From NCBI GenBank assembly GCA_021781555.1, contig JAJXWQ010000033.1, positions 1 to 39,369 on the forward strand: a stretch of DNA of 39,369 bases, in the 5' to 3' direction. Source of the stretch: a bacterium. Lineage in GTDB: Bacteria > Cyanobacteriota > Sericytochromatia > S15B-MN24 > VGJW01. A program made the translations under genes and the position numbers. Below are positions 13,002 through 20,958 of the stretch, one piece after another (position 1 is the first letter of the stretch; each line of letters opens with the position of its first letter). The notes under the pieces are model-generated. The model saw nothing but the letters and a program-made list of their open reading frames with translations. It did no database searches and had not been told where the DNA came from.

Positions 13002-13979
13002 TTGAACGATATCCTCGATACAGTCCTCCTCCTGGCGCTCCCGGCCTCAGGGAAGTCCGAGGTGCGCCGCTACCTCGAACTCATGCCTGCCGACGCCCGC
13101 AGCCGGGATTTCCACATGGGTCCCAGTGTGCAGCTCGACGACTTCCCCTACGTCCACATGATGCGGCGCATCGACGACGAGCTGGCGGCCCTCGGGCAGC
13201 CGACGGTGTTCTTCCGTTCCACGCAGGATCCTTTCACGGATCCGAGGGATTGGGGCACCCTGACCGACATGATCAACCAGGACCATGAGGACTTGCTTGC
13301 TGGCCGGCGTCGGCATCCGACCGCTGCCGCGCGGGACCTTTTCGAACGGCTCGATCGCGCCAGCGCCGCCACCGGAGCGCCGGAGCGCCTCGGGCGACTC
13401 GACGCGTCGATCCGGACCCAGCTGGCCGACAGGCTGGAGGGCGAGGCCCGGCGCCTGCTGACCGACCTGCAGGCCGGGTTTCCCGATGCGCTCGAGGGCA
13501 AGACCCTGGTCATCGAATTTGCAAGGGGCGGACCGGACGGGTCGTCTCTGCCGCTACCGTCCCCCCATGGCTACCGGCACTCGCTTGGCCTCCTCTCTCC
13601 CGAGATCCTGGCGAAGGCCGTGATCCTGTACATCTGGGTCACTCCCGAGGAGTCCCGCCGCAAGAACGCGGCTCGAGCCAATCCGGACGATCCCGGTTCG
13701 ATTCTTCACCACGGCGTTCCGCGGTCCGTGCTGCTGCGCGAATACGGGATCGACGACATGGAGTGGCTCACCGCGAACTCCGAGCGTCCGGGCTGCGTGA
13801 CCGTCCAGGCCCACGGCCGCACCTATCACCTGCCGGTCGCCCGATTCGACAACCGCGTCGACAAGACCTCGTTCCTGCGTGCCGATCAGGCCGCCTGGGA
13901 ACCCGGCCAGGTCAAGGCTGTCCACGATGGCCTGCGCGACGCCCTCGACCGGATCGCGGGCGCGGTCCAGTCGGTCTGA
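13002..13979 (+). CDS. P-loop NTPase/kinase-like protein, unknown
   Basis: The 325-residue soluble protein opens with a hydrophobic strand and a P-loop, VLLLALPASGKSEVRRYLEL, where Gly17-Lys18-Ser19 would hold the nucleotide phosphates. The leading Gly of Walker A is replaced, giving LPASGKS, as in some small-molecule and nucleotide kinases. A later strand, LYIWVTPEESRRKNAARANP, resembles the arginine-rich lid region of kinases. The substrate is unknown and I cannot name a family. TTG 13002 is chosen because GGAGA stands 8 nt upstream and the P-loop strand starts immediately after. The gene follows a small membrane protein and ends 40 bp before a strong terminator. Confidence 0.7.
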   Translation: MNDILDTVLLLALPASGKSEVRRYLELMPADARSRDFHMGPSVQLDDFPYVHMMRRIDDELAALGQPTVFFRSTQDPFTDPRDWGTLTDMINQDHEDLLAGRRRHPTAAARDLFERLDRASAATGAPERLGRLDASIRTQLADRLEGEARRLLTDLQAGFPDALEGKTLVIEFARGGPDGSSLPLPSPHGYRHSLGLLSPEILAKAVILYIWVTPEESRRKNAARANPDDPGSILHHGVPRSVLLREYGIDDMEWLTANSERPGCVTVQAHGRTYHLPVARFDNRVDKTSFLRADQAAWEPGQVKAVHDGLRDALDRIAGAVQSV

Positions 13980-14019
13980 TCGGGTCCCGGTCGACCTGGC
14001 CCCGGTTCTCGCCGGGTAC

Positions 14020-14055
14020 CCGAGCGGGGGGAGGTTAAAGCCTCCCCCCGCTCGG
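14020..14055. terminator. 15-bp stem terminator
   Basis: CCGAGCGGGGGGAGG (14020-14034), loop TTAAAG, and the perfect complement at 14041-14055. It is symmetric, so it could serve the P-loop gene on plus and the phosphoesterase gene on minus. There is no T tract. Confidence 0.7.
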
Positions 14056-14083
14056 CGCATGCAGGCTGTCAGCCGAAACCGCT

Positions 14084-14191
14084 TTAGAGTGCTCCCGGTT
14101 TGAATGGATCGAGCCCGATGAGTCAAACGGGGCCCGGTTGCGCAGCGAAGCGACCGCGCAGAGGGCCCCGTTCAAACTGCAAAAGGCCTAG
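14084..14191 (+). repeat. CTAG element copy 8 (full length, 108 bp)
   Basis: A full copy nearly identical to copy 7. The left end reads TTAG (14084-14087) instead of CTAG, and the right end is CTAG (14188-14191). It fills the gap between two convergent genes; the minus-strand phosphoesterase stop (14198) lies 6 bp beyond the right end. Confidence 0.92.
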
Positions 14192-14197
14192 GGTGGC

Positions 14198-16975
14198 TCA
14201 GTCGCTCTCGTTGGCCACGTAACGGGACAGCGGGGCCTCGTGGGCCCTGGAGTAGCGTGCGAGGTAGCGCATGACTGCCGCGTAGCTCCGGCGCCCCTTC
14301 GTCGCGATCCACTCCTGGCGCATCTGCTCGGGGCCGGGGACCGTCAGGAGTGAGGTCGGCGTGTAGGCGGGACCGAACTCGGCCGCGTGGCGCTTGAACC
14401 ACGGGCTCGACACGTAATGGCCGGTCGCTCCGACCTTCCTGCGTAACCGCGTGAGCGGACTGCAGCTGCCGGGATTGAGCGCCGGCTTGACCTGCATCGG
14501 CAGCACGGGCACGGGGCGGAAGTCCGGATGGTTCGTCCAGATGTCGCCGAAGACGCTCCCGTTGGCGTCCCACTGCGACATCGCAGGGAGCCCGAGGATG
14601 GCCTCCGTGGTCCGGACGATGTCGAGCTGAGACCGCCGGTGGGTGTCGAGGTAGCCTGGCTTGACCCACGGACCCAGAGCCAGGGCCAGGGTTCTGTGGG
14701 CATCGATGTGATCGGCCCCCGATTGAGCATCGTCCTCGGTGACGAAGACGGCCATCTGCTTCCACTGAGGCGTGGTCGAAAGGTAATGGACGACTTCGGC
14801 GGTGGCGCGATCGTTGTCCGCCACGTAGGTCGCCGGGGTGTAGTAGCAGGGATCCTGCCCGGCGGTATGGTCGTCGGGAAGCCAGATGTAGACGAACCGT
14901 GGGAATGCCCGCCGATGGGCAGCGAGCCACGCGATCGCCGTCTTGGCCCTGAAGGTATCCAGGATCATGCGATCCCAGCCCGGGAAGTCGACGCCCAGGT
15001 GGGCCCGCATGGCCCGAGATATATCGCCCGCCCGCGACCGGGAGACGAACTCGCCGAAGTCCTCGAAGGGCACGTGGTGGGCCAGCAGGTCATCGAAGAG
15101 GTAGAGCCGGCCCGGGTAGGCAATCCAGGGATTGCTCCAGTGGCCCAGGGCCGACAGGTTCTGGTAGATGCACATCGGATTTTCGGCCCCGGCCTTGACA
15201 TTCCCCCAGCCGGGCGCGCCCTGTGGCACGAGTGACTGGGTCCAGCCTGGATTGGGCTCGATATGGCGACCGGAGTAGTACACGGGCCAGGTTCGCTGGA
15301 CCCAGTCCGAGTCGGAGGTGCCGGTGGTCCACTCGTGTCCCTGGGCCGTCACCTCGCCATCGGCCATGAAGTTCGCGAACAGGGTGTCCGCGTGAGCCCA
15401 CCGGTAGAGGTTGGGCAGGTCCCGCTGGTCGTAGAGATCCAGGTGAGGATCCGCCCAGCGGCCGGCTGGACCGTAGGCACCCAGATCCTCGTCGAAGGTC
15501 TTGTTCTCGCGCAGGATGAACACGACGTACCGCATGCGCCGGCGCAACCAGGCGGTGGCCGCGGCGTTGGCGGCCCGCCGGCGGGCCCGCTGGGCACGCG
15601 AGAAACCGTCCTGGGCCATGGCCATGGCGGTCCAGCGCGGAAGGGCGCCCTCGAGGCGCTTGAGGTCGATGCGCTGGACCAGGCCATCCATCATCTCACC
15701 GACCCATTGATGCGGGACGTTGGGTCCCGAGCCCAGCCCCTTGGCGGATACCACGAAGAGACTGTTCGAGCCGGCGGCGATGTCGGTCGGGTACCAACCG
15801 GTCGGCACCAGGCCGAGCGGATGGCCGCTCTTGATGTCGAAGACGGCGATATCGTCGTTACCGGCGTTGGCAACGAAGAGACGCCCGCCGACCACCGCCA
15901 GACCCTCGGGATAGCTGCCCGGGGGGGCATTCCGGTACGGGCTGTCGTCGAAGACGCGGACCGTCGCCAAGGTCCTGGTATCGACCTCGACGATCCGGTC
16001 GACATTGGAGTCGGCGACGAAGCACCGCGCCGAGCCGGGCAAGGCCGCAAGTGCGGTAGGATGCACCCCCGCGCCTTGCGAGGCCGGGCGCAGCCGGGGG
16101 CCCGTAGCGATCCGGCCCACCACGGCAAAGCGATCCCGATCGAGCACCGTCACGCCGTTGCCACCCCAGTCACTGACCACCAGGCGGCGGCCCCCGTCAG
16201 CCAGGGTCACGCCGAAGGGGAAGGCCCCCACGTTGCGGTAGGCGACGTGGCCGCTCGCAAGGGCGATCCGGGCGAGGCTGTTGGATAGCAACCCCGTCAC
16301 GTAGAGGTGCTTGCCGCCGGGGCCGACGGCCACGGCATCGGGATAAAAGAGGGGCTGCCGGTCGTGCTCGCCCTGGTACTCGTAGGGATACTGGGTCCGC
16401 GGGAAGGCTTGCCAGGCCAGCGGATAGCGTCGCGTCACGACCAGCTTGCCGTGGATCCGCCGGATGGCGAGGACATCGTCCGAATCTCCGCCCGCGGCGT
16501 AGAAGGTGCCATCTTGACCCGCGGCCAGCCCCTGGAACAGGTTCTGCTTGTCGACGGCCAGCCGCTCTGGCCCGACGTTCTTCCAGGCCCCGACGTCGTC
16601 TTTACGAGCCTCGATCTTGGCGATATGGGCGGCCGACGGCTTCTTGGGGAAGGCCACCAGCTGCTCGAGGGGAGACAGGGCATTGCGGTCGAAGAGCGTG
16701 ACGGTCTGGGCACTGGTCGGCCCGTTGGCCAGGACCGCCACGCCCGCGGGCCCGACAGCAATCTTGGTGGGGAAGTCGGGCGTTCCGCTGATCCTTCCTA
16801 CTGGCGCAACCCACCGACCGGTCGGAAGCTCATGCGTATAGGCGCCGCGGTTGGCCGTCGTGAGCGAGATGCCCGTCGGCATGCTCTGCGCCACCACGGG
16901 CTCGCTCGCCACGGCGGGCAAGCAGAAGGCGCAAATGACCGCGCCGCGAAGGATGGCTGCAGGCGATGGTGACAT
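14198..16975 (-). CDS. exported bifunctional YncE-like propeller / phosphoesterase
   Basis: The 925-residue secreted protein has an N-terminal signal peptide (AVICAFCLPAVASEP). Residues about 40-460 form a YVTN/YncE-type beta-propeller, with repeated units such as KIAVGPAGVAVLANG, HLYVTGLLSNSLARI and RLFVANAGNDDIAVFDIKSG. The C-terminal half is an alkaline-phosphatase/phospholipase C-like phosphoesterase (PF04185-like): VVFILRENKTFDEDLGAYG, then metal-binding candidates in VFVTEDDAQSGADHIDAHRT. It should hydrolyse a phosphate ester outside the cytoplasm; the substrate is unknown. This fusion is known in many bacteria. I start at ATG 16975, preceded by CGAGG; the open frame extends 20 codons further without conservation. 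A good promoter lies at 17006-17035. Confidence 0.87.
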   Translation of the reverse strand: MSPSPAAILRGAVICAFCLPAVASEPVVAQSMPTGISLTTANRGAYTHELPTGRWVAPVGRISGTPDFPTKIAVGPAGVAVLANGPTSAQTVTLFDRNALSPLEQLVAFPKKPSAAHIAKIEARKDDVGAWKNVGPERLAVDKQNLFQGLAAGQDGTFYAAGGDSDDVLAIRRIHGKLVVTRRYPLAWQAFPRTQYPYEYQGEHDRQPLFYPDAVAVGPGGKHLYVTGLLSNSLARIALASGHVAYRNVGAFPFGVTLADGGRRLVVSDWGGNGVTVLDRDRFAVVGRIATGPRLRPASQGAGVHPTALAALPGSARCFVADSNVDRIVEVDTRTLATVRVFDDSPYRNAPPGSYPEGLAVVGGRLFVANAGNDDIAVFDIKSGHPLGLVPTGWYPTDIAAGSNSLFVVSAKGLGSGPNVPHQWVGEMMDGLVQRIDLKRLEGALPRWTAMAMAQDGFSRAQRARRRAANAAATAWLRRRMRYVVFILRENKTFDEDLGAYGPAGRWADPHLDLYDQRDLPNLYRWAHADTLFANFMADGEVTAQGHEWTTGTSDSDWVQRTWPVYYSGRHIEPNPGWTQSLVPQGAPGWGNVKAGAENPMCIYQNLSALGHWSNPWIAYPGRLYLFDDLLAHHVPFEDFGEFVSRSRAGDISRAMRAHLGVDFPGWDRMILDTFRAKTAIAWLAAHRRAFPRFVYIWLPDDHTAGQDPCYYTPATYVADNDRATAEVVHYLSTTPQWKQMAVFVTEDDAQSGADHIDAHRTLALALGPWVKPGYLDTHRRSQLDIVRTTEAILGLPAMSQWDANGSVFGDIWTNHPDFRPVPVLPMQVKPALNPGSCSPLTRLRRKVGATGHYVSSPWFKRHAAEFGPAYTPTSLLTVPGPEQMRQEWIATKGRRSYAAVMRYLARYSRAHEAPLSRYVANESD

Positions 16976-17005
16976 TCTCGTACCTCGTTGGAGGGTGCGC
17001 TCTTT

Positions 17006-17035
17006 TTTATAGCAAGACGATCGAGCGCTGTCCAA
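17006..17035 (-). promoter_or_regulatory. promoter of the phosphoesterase gene
   Basis: On the minus strand, TTGGAC (17035-17030), an 18-bp spacer and TATAAA (17011-17006). The start would be near 16999, leaving a leader of about 25 nt with the ribosome site. Confidence 0.6.
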
Positions 17036-17174
17036 GGCAGCCCGGCAATGGCGCGCCGTATCTCACCTGCAGAGGGATCGGTACCACGGCGCGGCCGCGG
17101 CGCTGCGCCACCGCTCCCCGTTGGATTCCCAAGGCCCGAGCCTTTCCAGACGAAAGCGCTCTAGACTGTTGAGC

Positions 17175-18701
17175 ATGGTCATCCGTGATTCTGTCTTGCT
17201 CATCTACACCGGAGGGACGATCGGCTGTCTTCCGCGCGATGCCGACGATCCACGCTCGCCCCTGGTTCCGGCCTCTCTCGACCAGGTGATGGCCATGGTG
17301 CCGCACTACGATGCGATCGCCCGGTCGTTGCGGCTTGGCGAAATCCAGGTTCCGCTCGAAACGATTTCCTGGACTCCACCCATCGACTCGTCCCAGATGA
17401 CCTTCGAGCACTGGATCCAGCTGGCTCGCGAGATCGAGTCGCGCTACGAGCAGCACGTCGGGTTCGTGGTGCTGCACGGCACGGATACCCTCGCTTTCAC
17501 CGCGTCGGCGCTCGCCTTCATGCTCGACGGACTGGACAAGCCCGTCGTGCTGACGGGCTCTCAGCTTCCCATCGGCCAGACGCGCTCGGATGCGGTCCAG
17601 AACCTGGTCACGTCGGTCGAGATCGCCGCGGCCAGCCTCCTGGGCGAGACGGTGGTACCCGAGGTCTGCGTCTTCTTCCGGGATTCCCTCCTCCGCGGCT
17701 GCCGGACGACCAAGGTGAGCGCCAGCAGCTTCGGCGCCTTCGCCTCTCCCAACTGCCCACCATTGGGCGCCGCGGGCGAACTCATCACGCTCGACGCGCC
17801 GCGACTGCGGCGCCCCGGAAAGAAGCTCGTGGTCCACGACCACCTCGAGTCGCGGATCGCGATCCTGGACGTGTTTCCAGGCATGAGTCCGGCCCTGCTC
17901 GATGCGCTCCTGTCGTCGGGGGATCTCAGGGGCGTCGTGCTGAAGACCTTCGGGACCGGGAACGTACCTGCCACCTTGGACTTCCTGTCCGCCATCGAGC
18001 GAGCCGCCGAGCGGGGCATCGTCATCCTCGACGTCACGCAGTGCCTGTCCGGCGAGGTCGCGCTGGGTCTCTACGAGGCCAGCGCGGGACTCCTGGCCCT
18101 GGGCGTCGTGGGCGGGATGGACCTGACCCCCGAGGCTGCCCTTGCCAAGCTTGCCTTCGTCCTGGGCCAGGAACCGAACGCCCGGATCGCCGCCGACCTC
18201 GTCCAGCTCGACTGGCGGGGCGAGCAGCAGGCTTCGCGCTTGCTCGTGCACTTCGGAGCCGGAGCGCTCGCAGGCTCGTCCGAAGTGCTAATGGCACCAA
18301 GCTGGCATGTTGGCTTTGGATCTTTGTATGTAAACACCGACAGCGGTATGGATGACATGTTGATAAGCAATATCACCAGTCAATCACCAGCTCACACATG
18401 CGGACAAACCACTTCGTTGTCACCAGATCAGGTCGAGGCTGCGGCGATTCTCCTCGCCGGCGTCCAGGCAAAGTCCGCGGTTCAGCTCGAGGTCTATCTC
18501 GTGCCTCCGGACGGGGTTCCCCTGCGTATCGGCCGTGGCAGGAGCGACCCCGCCACGCCTTACCTTCTCATCGAGGCCACCGAGGGCCTCCGCCCCTGGC
18601 TCGACTCCCTGCCGCAGGGCAAGCTCAAGCTCGTCAATGACAGCCCCACCCCGGTTGCCTGGAAGCGCCTGGATATGGCGCTGCGGGTGTCGATCCGGTA
18701 A
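17175..18701 (+). CDS. type I L-asparaginase with C-terminal extension
   Basis: Residues 1 to about 345 are a complete asparaginase of the AnsA type: nucleophile region YTGGTIG (Thr12, Thr15), second catalytic motif HGTDT (Thr103, Asp104), and VVLTGSQLPIGQTRSDAVQN. The enzyme would hydrolyse asparagine to aspartate and ammonia in the cytoplasm (no signal peptide). It is 508 residues, some 160 longer than usual. The extension (about 350-508) ends in a beta-rich region (QLEVYLVPPDGVPLRIGRGR) I cannot assign. Codons at the extension's beginning (18285-18415) are clearly poorer in G+C than their surroundings, which may mark acquired DNA. The ribosome site before ATG 17175 is weak. The next gene follows 9 bp later. 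Confidence 0.88.
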   Translation: MVIRDSVLLIYTGGTIGCLPRDADDPRSPLVPASLDQVMAMVPHYDAIARSLRLGEIQVPLETISWTPPIDSSQMTFEHWIQLAREIESRYEQHVGFVVLHGTDTLAFTASALAFMLDGLDKPVVLTGSQLPIGQTRSDAVQNLVTSVEIAAASLLGETVVPEVCVFFRDSLLRGCRTTKVSASSFGAFASPNCPPLGAAGELITLDAPRLRRPGKKLVVHDHLESRIAILDVFPGMSPALLDALLSSGDLRGVVLKTFGTGNVPATLDFLSAIERAAERGIVILDVTQCLSGEVALGLYEASAGLLALGVVGGMDLTPEAALAKLAFVLGQEPNARIAADLVQLDWRGEQQASRLLVHFGAGALAGSSEVLMAPSWHVGFGSLYVNTDSGMDDMLISNITSQSPAHTCGQTTSLSPDQVEAAAILLAGVQAKSAVQLEVYLVPPDGVPLRIGRGRSDPATPYLLIEATEGLRPWLDSLPQGKLKLVNDSPTPVAWKRLDMALRVSIR

Positions 18702-18710
18702 GACGGCACC

Positions 18711-20318
18711 ATGGCAGCGAAAGGCCCGCTAGCGCGGACGACTCCCGAGGAGACCCCCGCGCGCCGGGGCCTCCGGACCCTCGCCTCGGTCGCCACCGCC
18801 GCAGCGGTATTCGGGTTCTGGGCCTGGTACGTGCTCACGCTGCGGGGAACCGACGGCGATTACTACTGGCACCTCCTGGCCGGGCGCCTGATGCTGGCGG
18901 GCCATCCCCCTTTCACCAGGGACGTGTTCTCGTGGACGGCCGCCGGGCGGCCCTGGTTCGACCACGAGTGGCTCGGTGAGATCGGCTTGGCGCTCCTGGC
19001 CCGGGCCGGGGGCGTAAAGGCCGTCAAGATCGCCTATGCCGGGGCGATGATCGCCTGGTTCGCGGCCGTCTTCGGCATGTTCCGGAAAGCTGGCCTCTCG
19101 GCCCGGATGTCCGCCTGGGGAGCGCTGGCCACCTGCCTGTCGGCCTACACCGTGCTGTGGCCGCGGATGCAAGGCTTCAGCCTGCTCGGCATGACCGCGA
19201 CCCTGGCCTTGCTCCAGCGCTGGTGGCAATCCGGACGCCTGCCCCGGTGGAGTCTCCTGGCCTATCCGATCGCGGTGGCACTGTGGGCGAACCTTCACGG
19301 GGGCGGGGCCATTGCCGGCCCGGCATCTTGCCTGGTGGTGCTCGGCATCGAGGCAATCGTGCCGAAACGCCTCAGGACTCCAGGCACGCGACAGCTGGCG
19401 CTCGTCACCGCCCTGGCGGGTGTGGCCCTTCTTTGCAACCCCCGCACCTGGCGGCTGATCGCTTTTTCGCTGAGCCCCTGGTTGGACCCGGCCATCCGGG
19501 CCATGAATGCCATGATCCCGGAATGGCGGGCATTCTCTTGGGACGATCCGTTGTGCCGGCACGACACGTTCTGGGCCGCCACGATCGTAGGTTCGGCGCT
19601 CGTGGCCACCCTCGCCCGCGGGCGCCCCGACGCACGGGGCAGCGGGCAGCCGCCCCAGCGGGCGATCAAGCTGTCGATGCTCGGCCTGGCTGTCGTTTGG
19701 GGCGCCCTCGGACTTGCCAGCAGACGCCAGCTGCCCCTGTTCGCGATCGCCACCGTTCCGCTGGCAGCCGCGATCCTGGCGACTGCGGTGGGAGCGGCCG
19801 CAACCCTCGCGCCGGCGCCCCGGTCCTGGCTACGGCTACTGGTCATCGCGGGAGTGGTCGTCACGGTGGGCCCCGGGGTCGGCGATCGCGTGCTCTTCGG
19901 GCCGCTGACCACCGGCCTCCTCTTCCCTTCCCGGAGCGCCCTGCGCCAGGCCGTCCAGATGGCCCCGGGGCGGCATCTTCTCAATCTCTACGACTGGGGC
20001 GGGGACCTGGAGCTGGCGGGATATCCTGCGGTCAAGGATTTCATCGATGGTCGCCAGTATCTTTTCGGTCTCCCTCTGAACGAAGCGCACGACCGGATGA
20101 TGGGCGCCAGGCCGGGCTGGCGGCGTGACCTGGCACGCTACCGCATCGACATGGTCTTCGCTCCGCCGGGCGTTCCCCTGGTCGCCAGGCTCGCTCGCAA
20201 CCCGGCCTGGCGGCTGGCCTTCGCGGACAGCTCCGCGGTCATCATGCTCCGGCAGAGAGTCCTGCCGCCTGCAAGACGGCAAGCCGCCCCGAGCGAAGGC
20301 TCAGTGGCCCAGCGCTAG
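18711..20318 (+). CDS. polytopic membrane protein, GT-C glycosyltransferase-like
   Basis: The 535-residue protein has about ten hydrophobic segments. Its first periplasmic loop, GTDGDYYWHLLAGRLMLAGH, then PPFTRDVFSWTAAGRPWFDHEWLGE, carries the acidic Asp and the DxFSWT...HEWL signature found in lipid-linked-sugar-dependent GT-C-like membrane proteins. The C-terminal globular part has LYDWGGDLELAGYPAVKDFI followed by DGRQYLFG, also typical. These proteins are presumed to transfer a sugar from a polyprenyl-phosphate donor on the outer face of the membrane; donor and acceptor here are unknown. The gene starts 9 bp after the asparaginase gene and its 3' end overlaps the convergent gene by 18 bp. 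Its TAG stop is also within a CTAG (20315-20318), with no repeat inserted. Confidence 0.72.
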   Translation: MAAKGPLARTTPEETPARRGLRTLASVATAAAVFGFWAWYVLTLRGTDGDYYWHLLAGRLMLAGHPPFTRDVFSWTAAGRPWFDHEWLGEIGLALLARAGGVKAVKIAYAGAMIAWFAAVFGMFRKAGLSARMSAWGALATCLSAYTVLWPRMQGFSLLGMTATLALLQRWWQSGRLPRWSLLAYPIAVALWANLHGGGAIAGPASCLVVLGIEAIVPKRLRTPGTRQLALVTALAGVALLCNPRTWRLIAFSLSPWLDPAIRAMNAMIPEWRAFSWDDPLCRHDTFWAATIVGSALVATLARGRPDARGSGQPPQRAIKLSMLGLAVVWGALGLASRRQLPLFAIATVPLAAAILATAVGAAATLAPAPRSWLRLLVIAGVVVTVGPGVGDRVLFGPLTTGLLFPSRSALRQAVQMAPGRHLLNLYDWGGDLELAGYPAVKDFIDGRQYLFGLPLNEAHDRMMGARPGWRRDLARYRIDMVFAPPGVPLVARLARNPAWRLAFADSSAVIMLRQRVLPPARRQAAPSEGSVAQR

Positions 20319-20951
20319 CGCGACACCCACGGCGAGGGAGGTCACCGCCACCACGCCAACAGCCCAGGATGCCTCCCAGACGTAATCCCACACCGGGTGG
20401 CGAGCAGCGTCCGGCTGCGACTCCAGGACCGGATGAAAAGCGACCGAGGCCGTCGCGATCGCTGCCAGGGGAAAACCGACCGCCCGGTCGATCGCCGCCA
20501 GGCTATAGCCAAATCGCATCCAGACGGCATCGGGCCGCTCTGCCGTCTCGACCTCCTGGTAGCTTTCGCGATCGATCTGCAGCTTGAGACGCATCTTCGC
20601 CCGGGCCAGGTGCCGGGCCCGGACCGCGGCAGACTCCGTGGCGTCGTGACGGAACACGGCATCCTCGAGGACGGCGAACAGCCGCTGCTGCGCCTGCATC
20701 GATCCGGTCAGCAGACGATCGTGCCAGCTGTGGAGGCCGGGATCCAGCAGGGCCACCACCCAGACGATCGGGCCTTCGACAACCACGGTCCGGTCGGCCC
20801 AGAGCGGACGGGCCGGGGGCAGCGACAGGCCCTGGTAGGTGATGGATTGCGATCCCGCATGCCACGATCCACCAGAAAGCGGTTGCGCTGCGGCCGGTTG
20901 TGCGAGACTGGCGACCCAGAGGGCCACGACAGGCCCGGCCAAGCGTCTCAT
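20301..20951 (-). CDS. exported/membrane protein of unknown function
   Basis: The 216-residue protein has a signal peptide (PVVALWVASLAQPAAAQ), a middle region with a charged helix (RARHLARAKMRLKLQIDRES), a second hydrophobic stretch (AAIDRAVGFPLAAIATASVA) and a C-terminal membrane helix (ASWAVGVVAVTSLAVGVALA). No family was recognised. It lies 8 bp downstream of the DUF445 gene and so probably forms the end of a sigma factor - DUF445 - exported protein operon. GCAGGGG precedes the ATG. Confidence 0.65.
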   Translation of the reverse strand: MRRLAGPVVALWVASLAQPAAAQPLSGGSWHAGSQSITYQGLSLPPARPLWADRTVVVEGPIVWVVALLDPGLHSWHDRLLTGSMQAQQRLFAVLEDAVFRHDATESAAVRARHLARAKMRLKLQIDRESYQEVETAERPDAVWMRFGYSLAAIDRAVGFPLAAIATASVAFHPVLESQPDAARHPVWDYVWEASWAVGVVAVTSLAVGVALALGH

Positions 20952-20958
20952 CCCCTGC

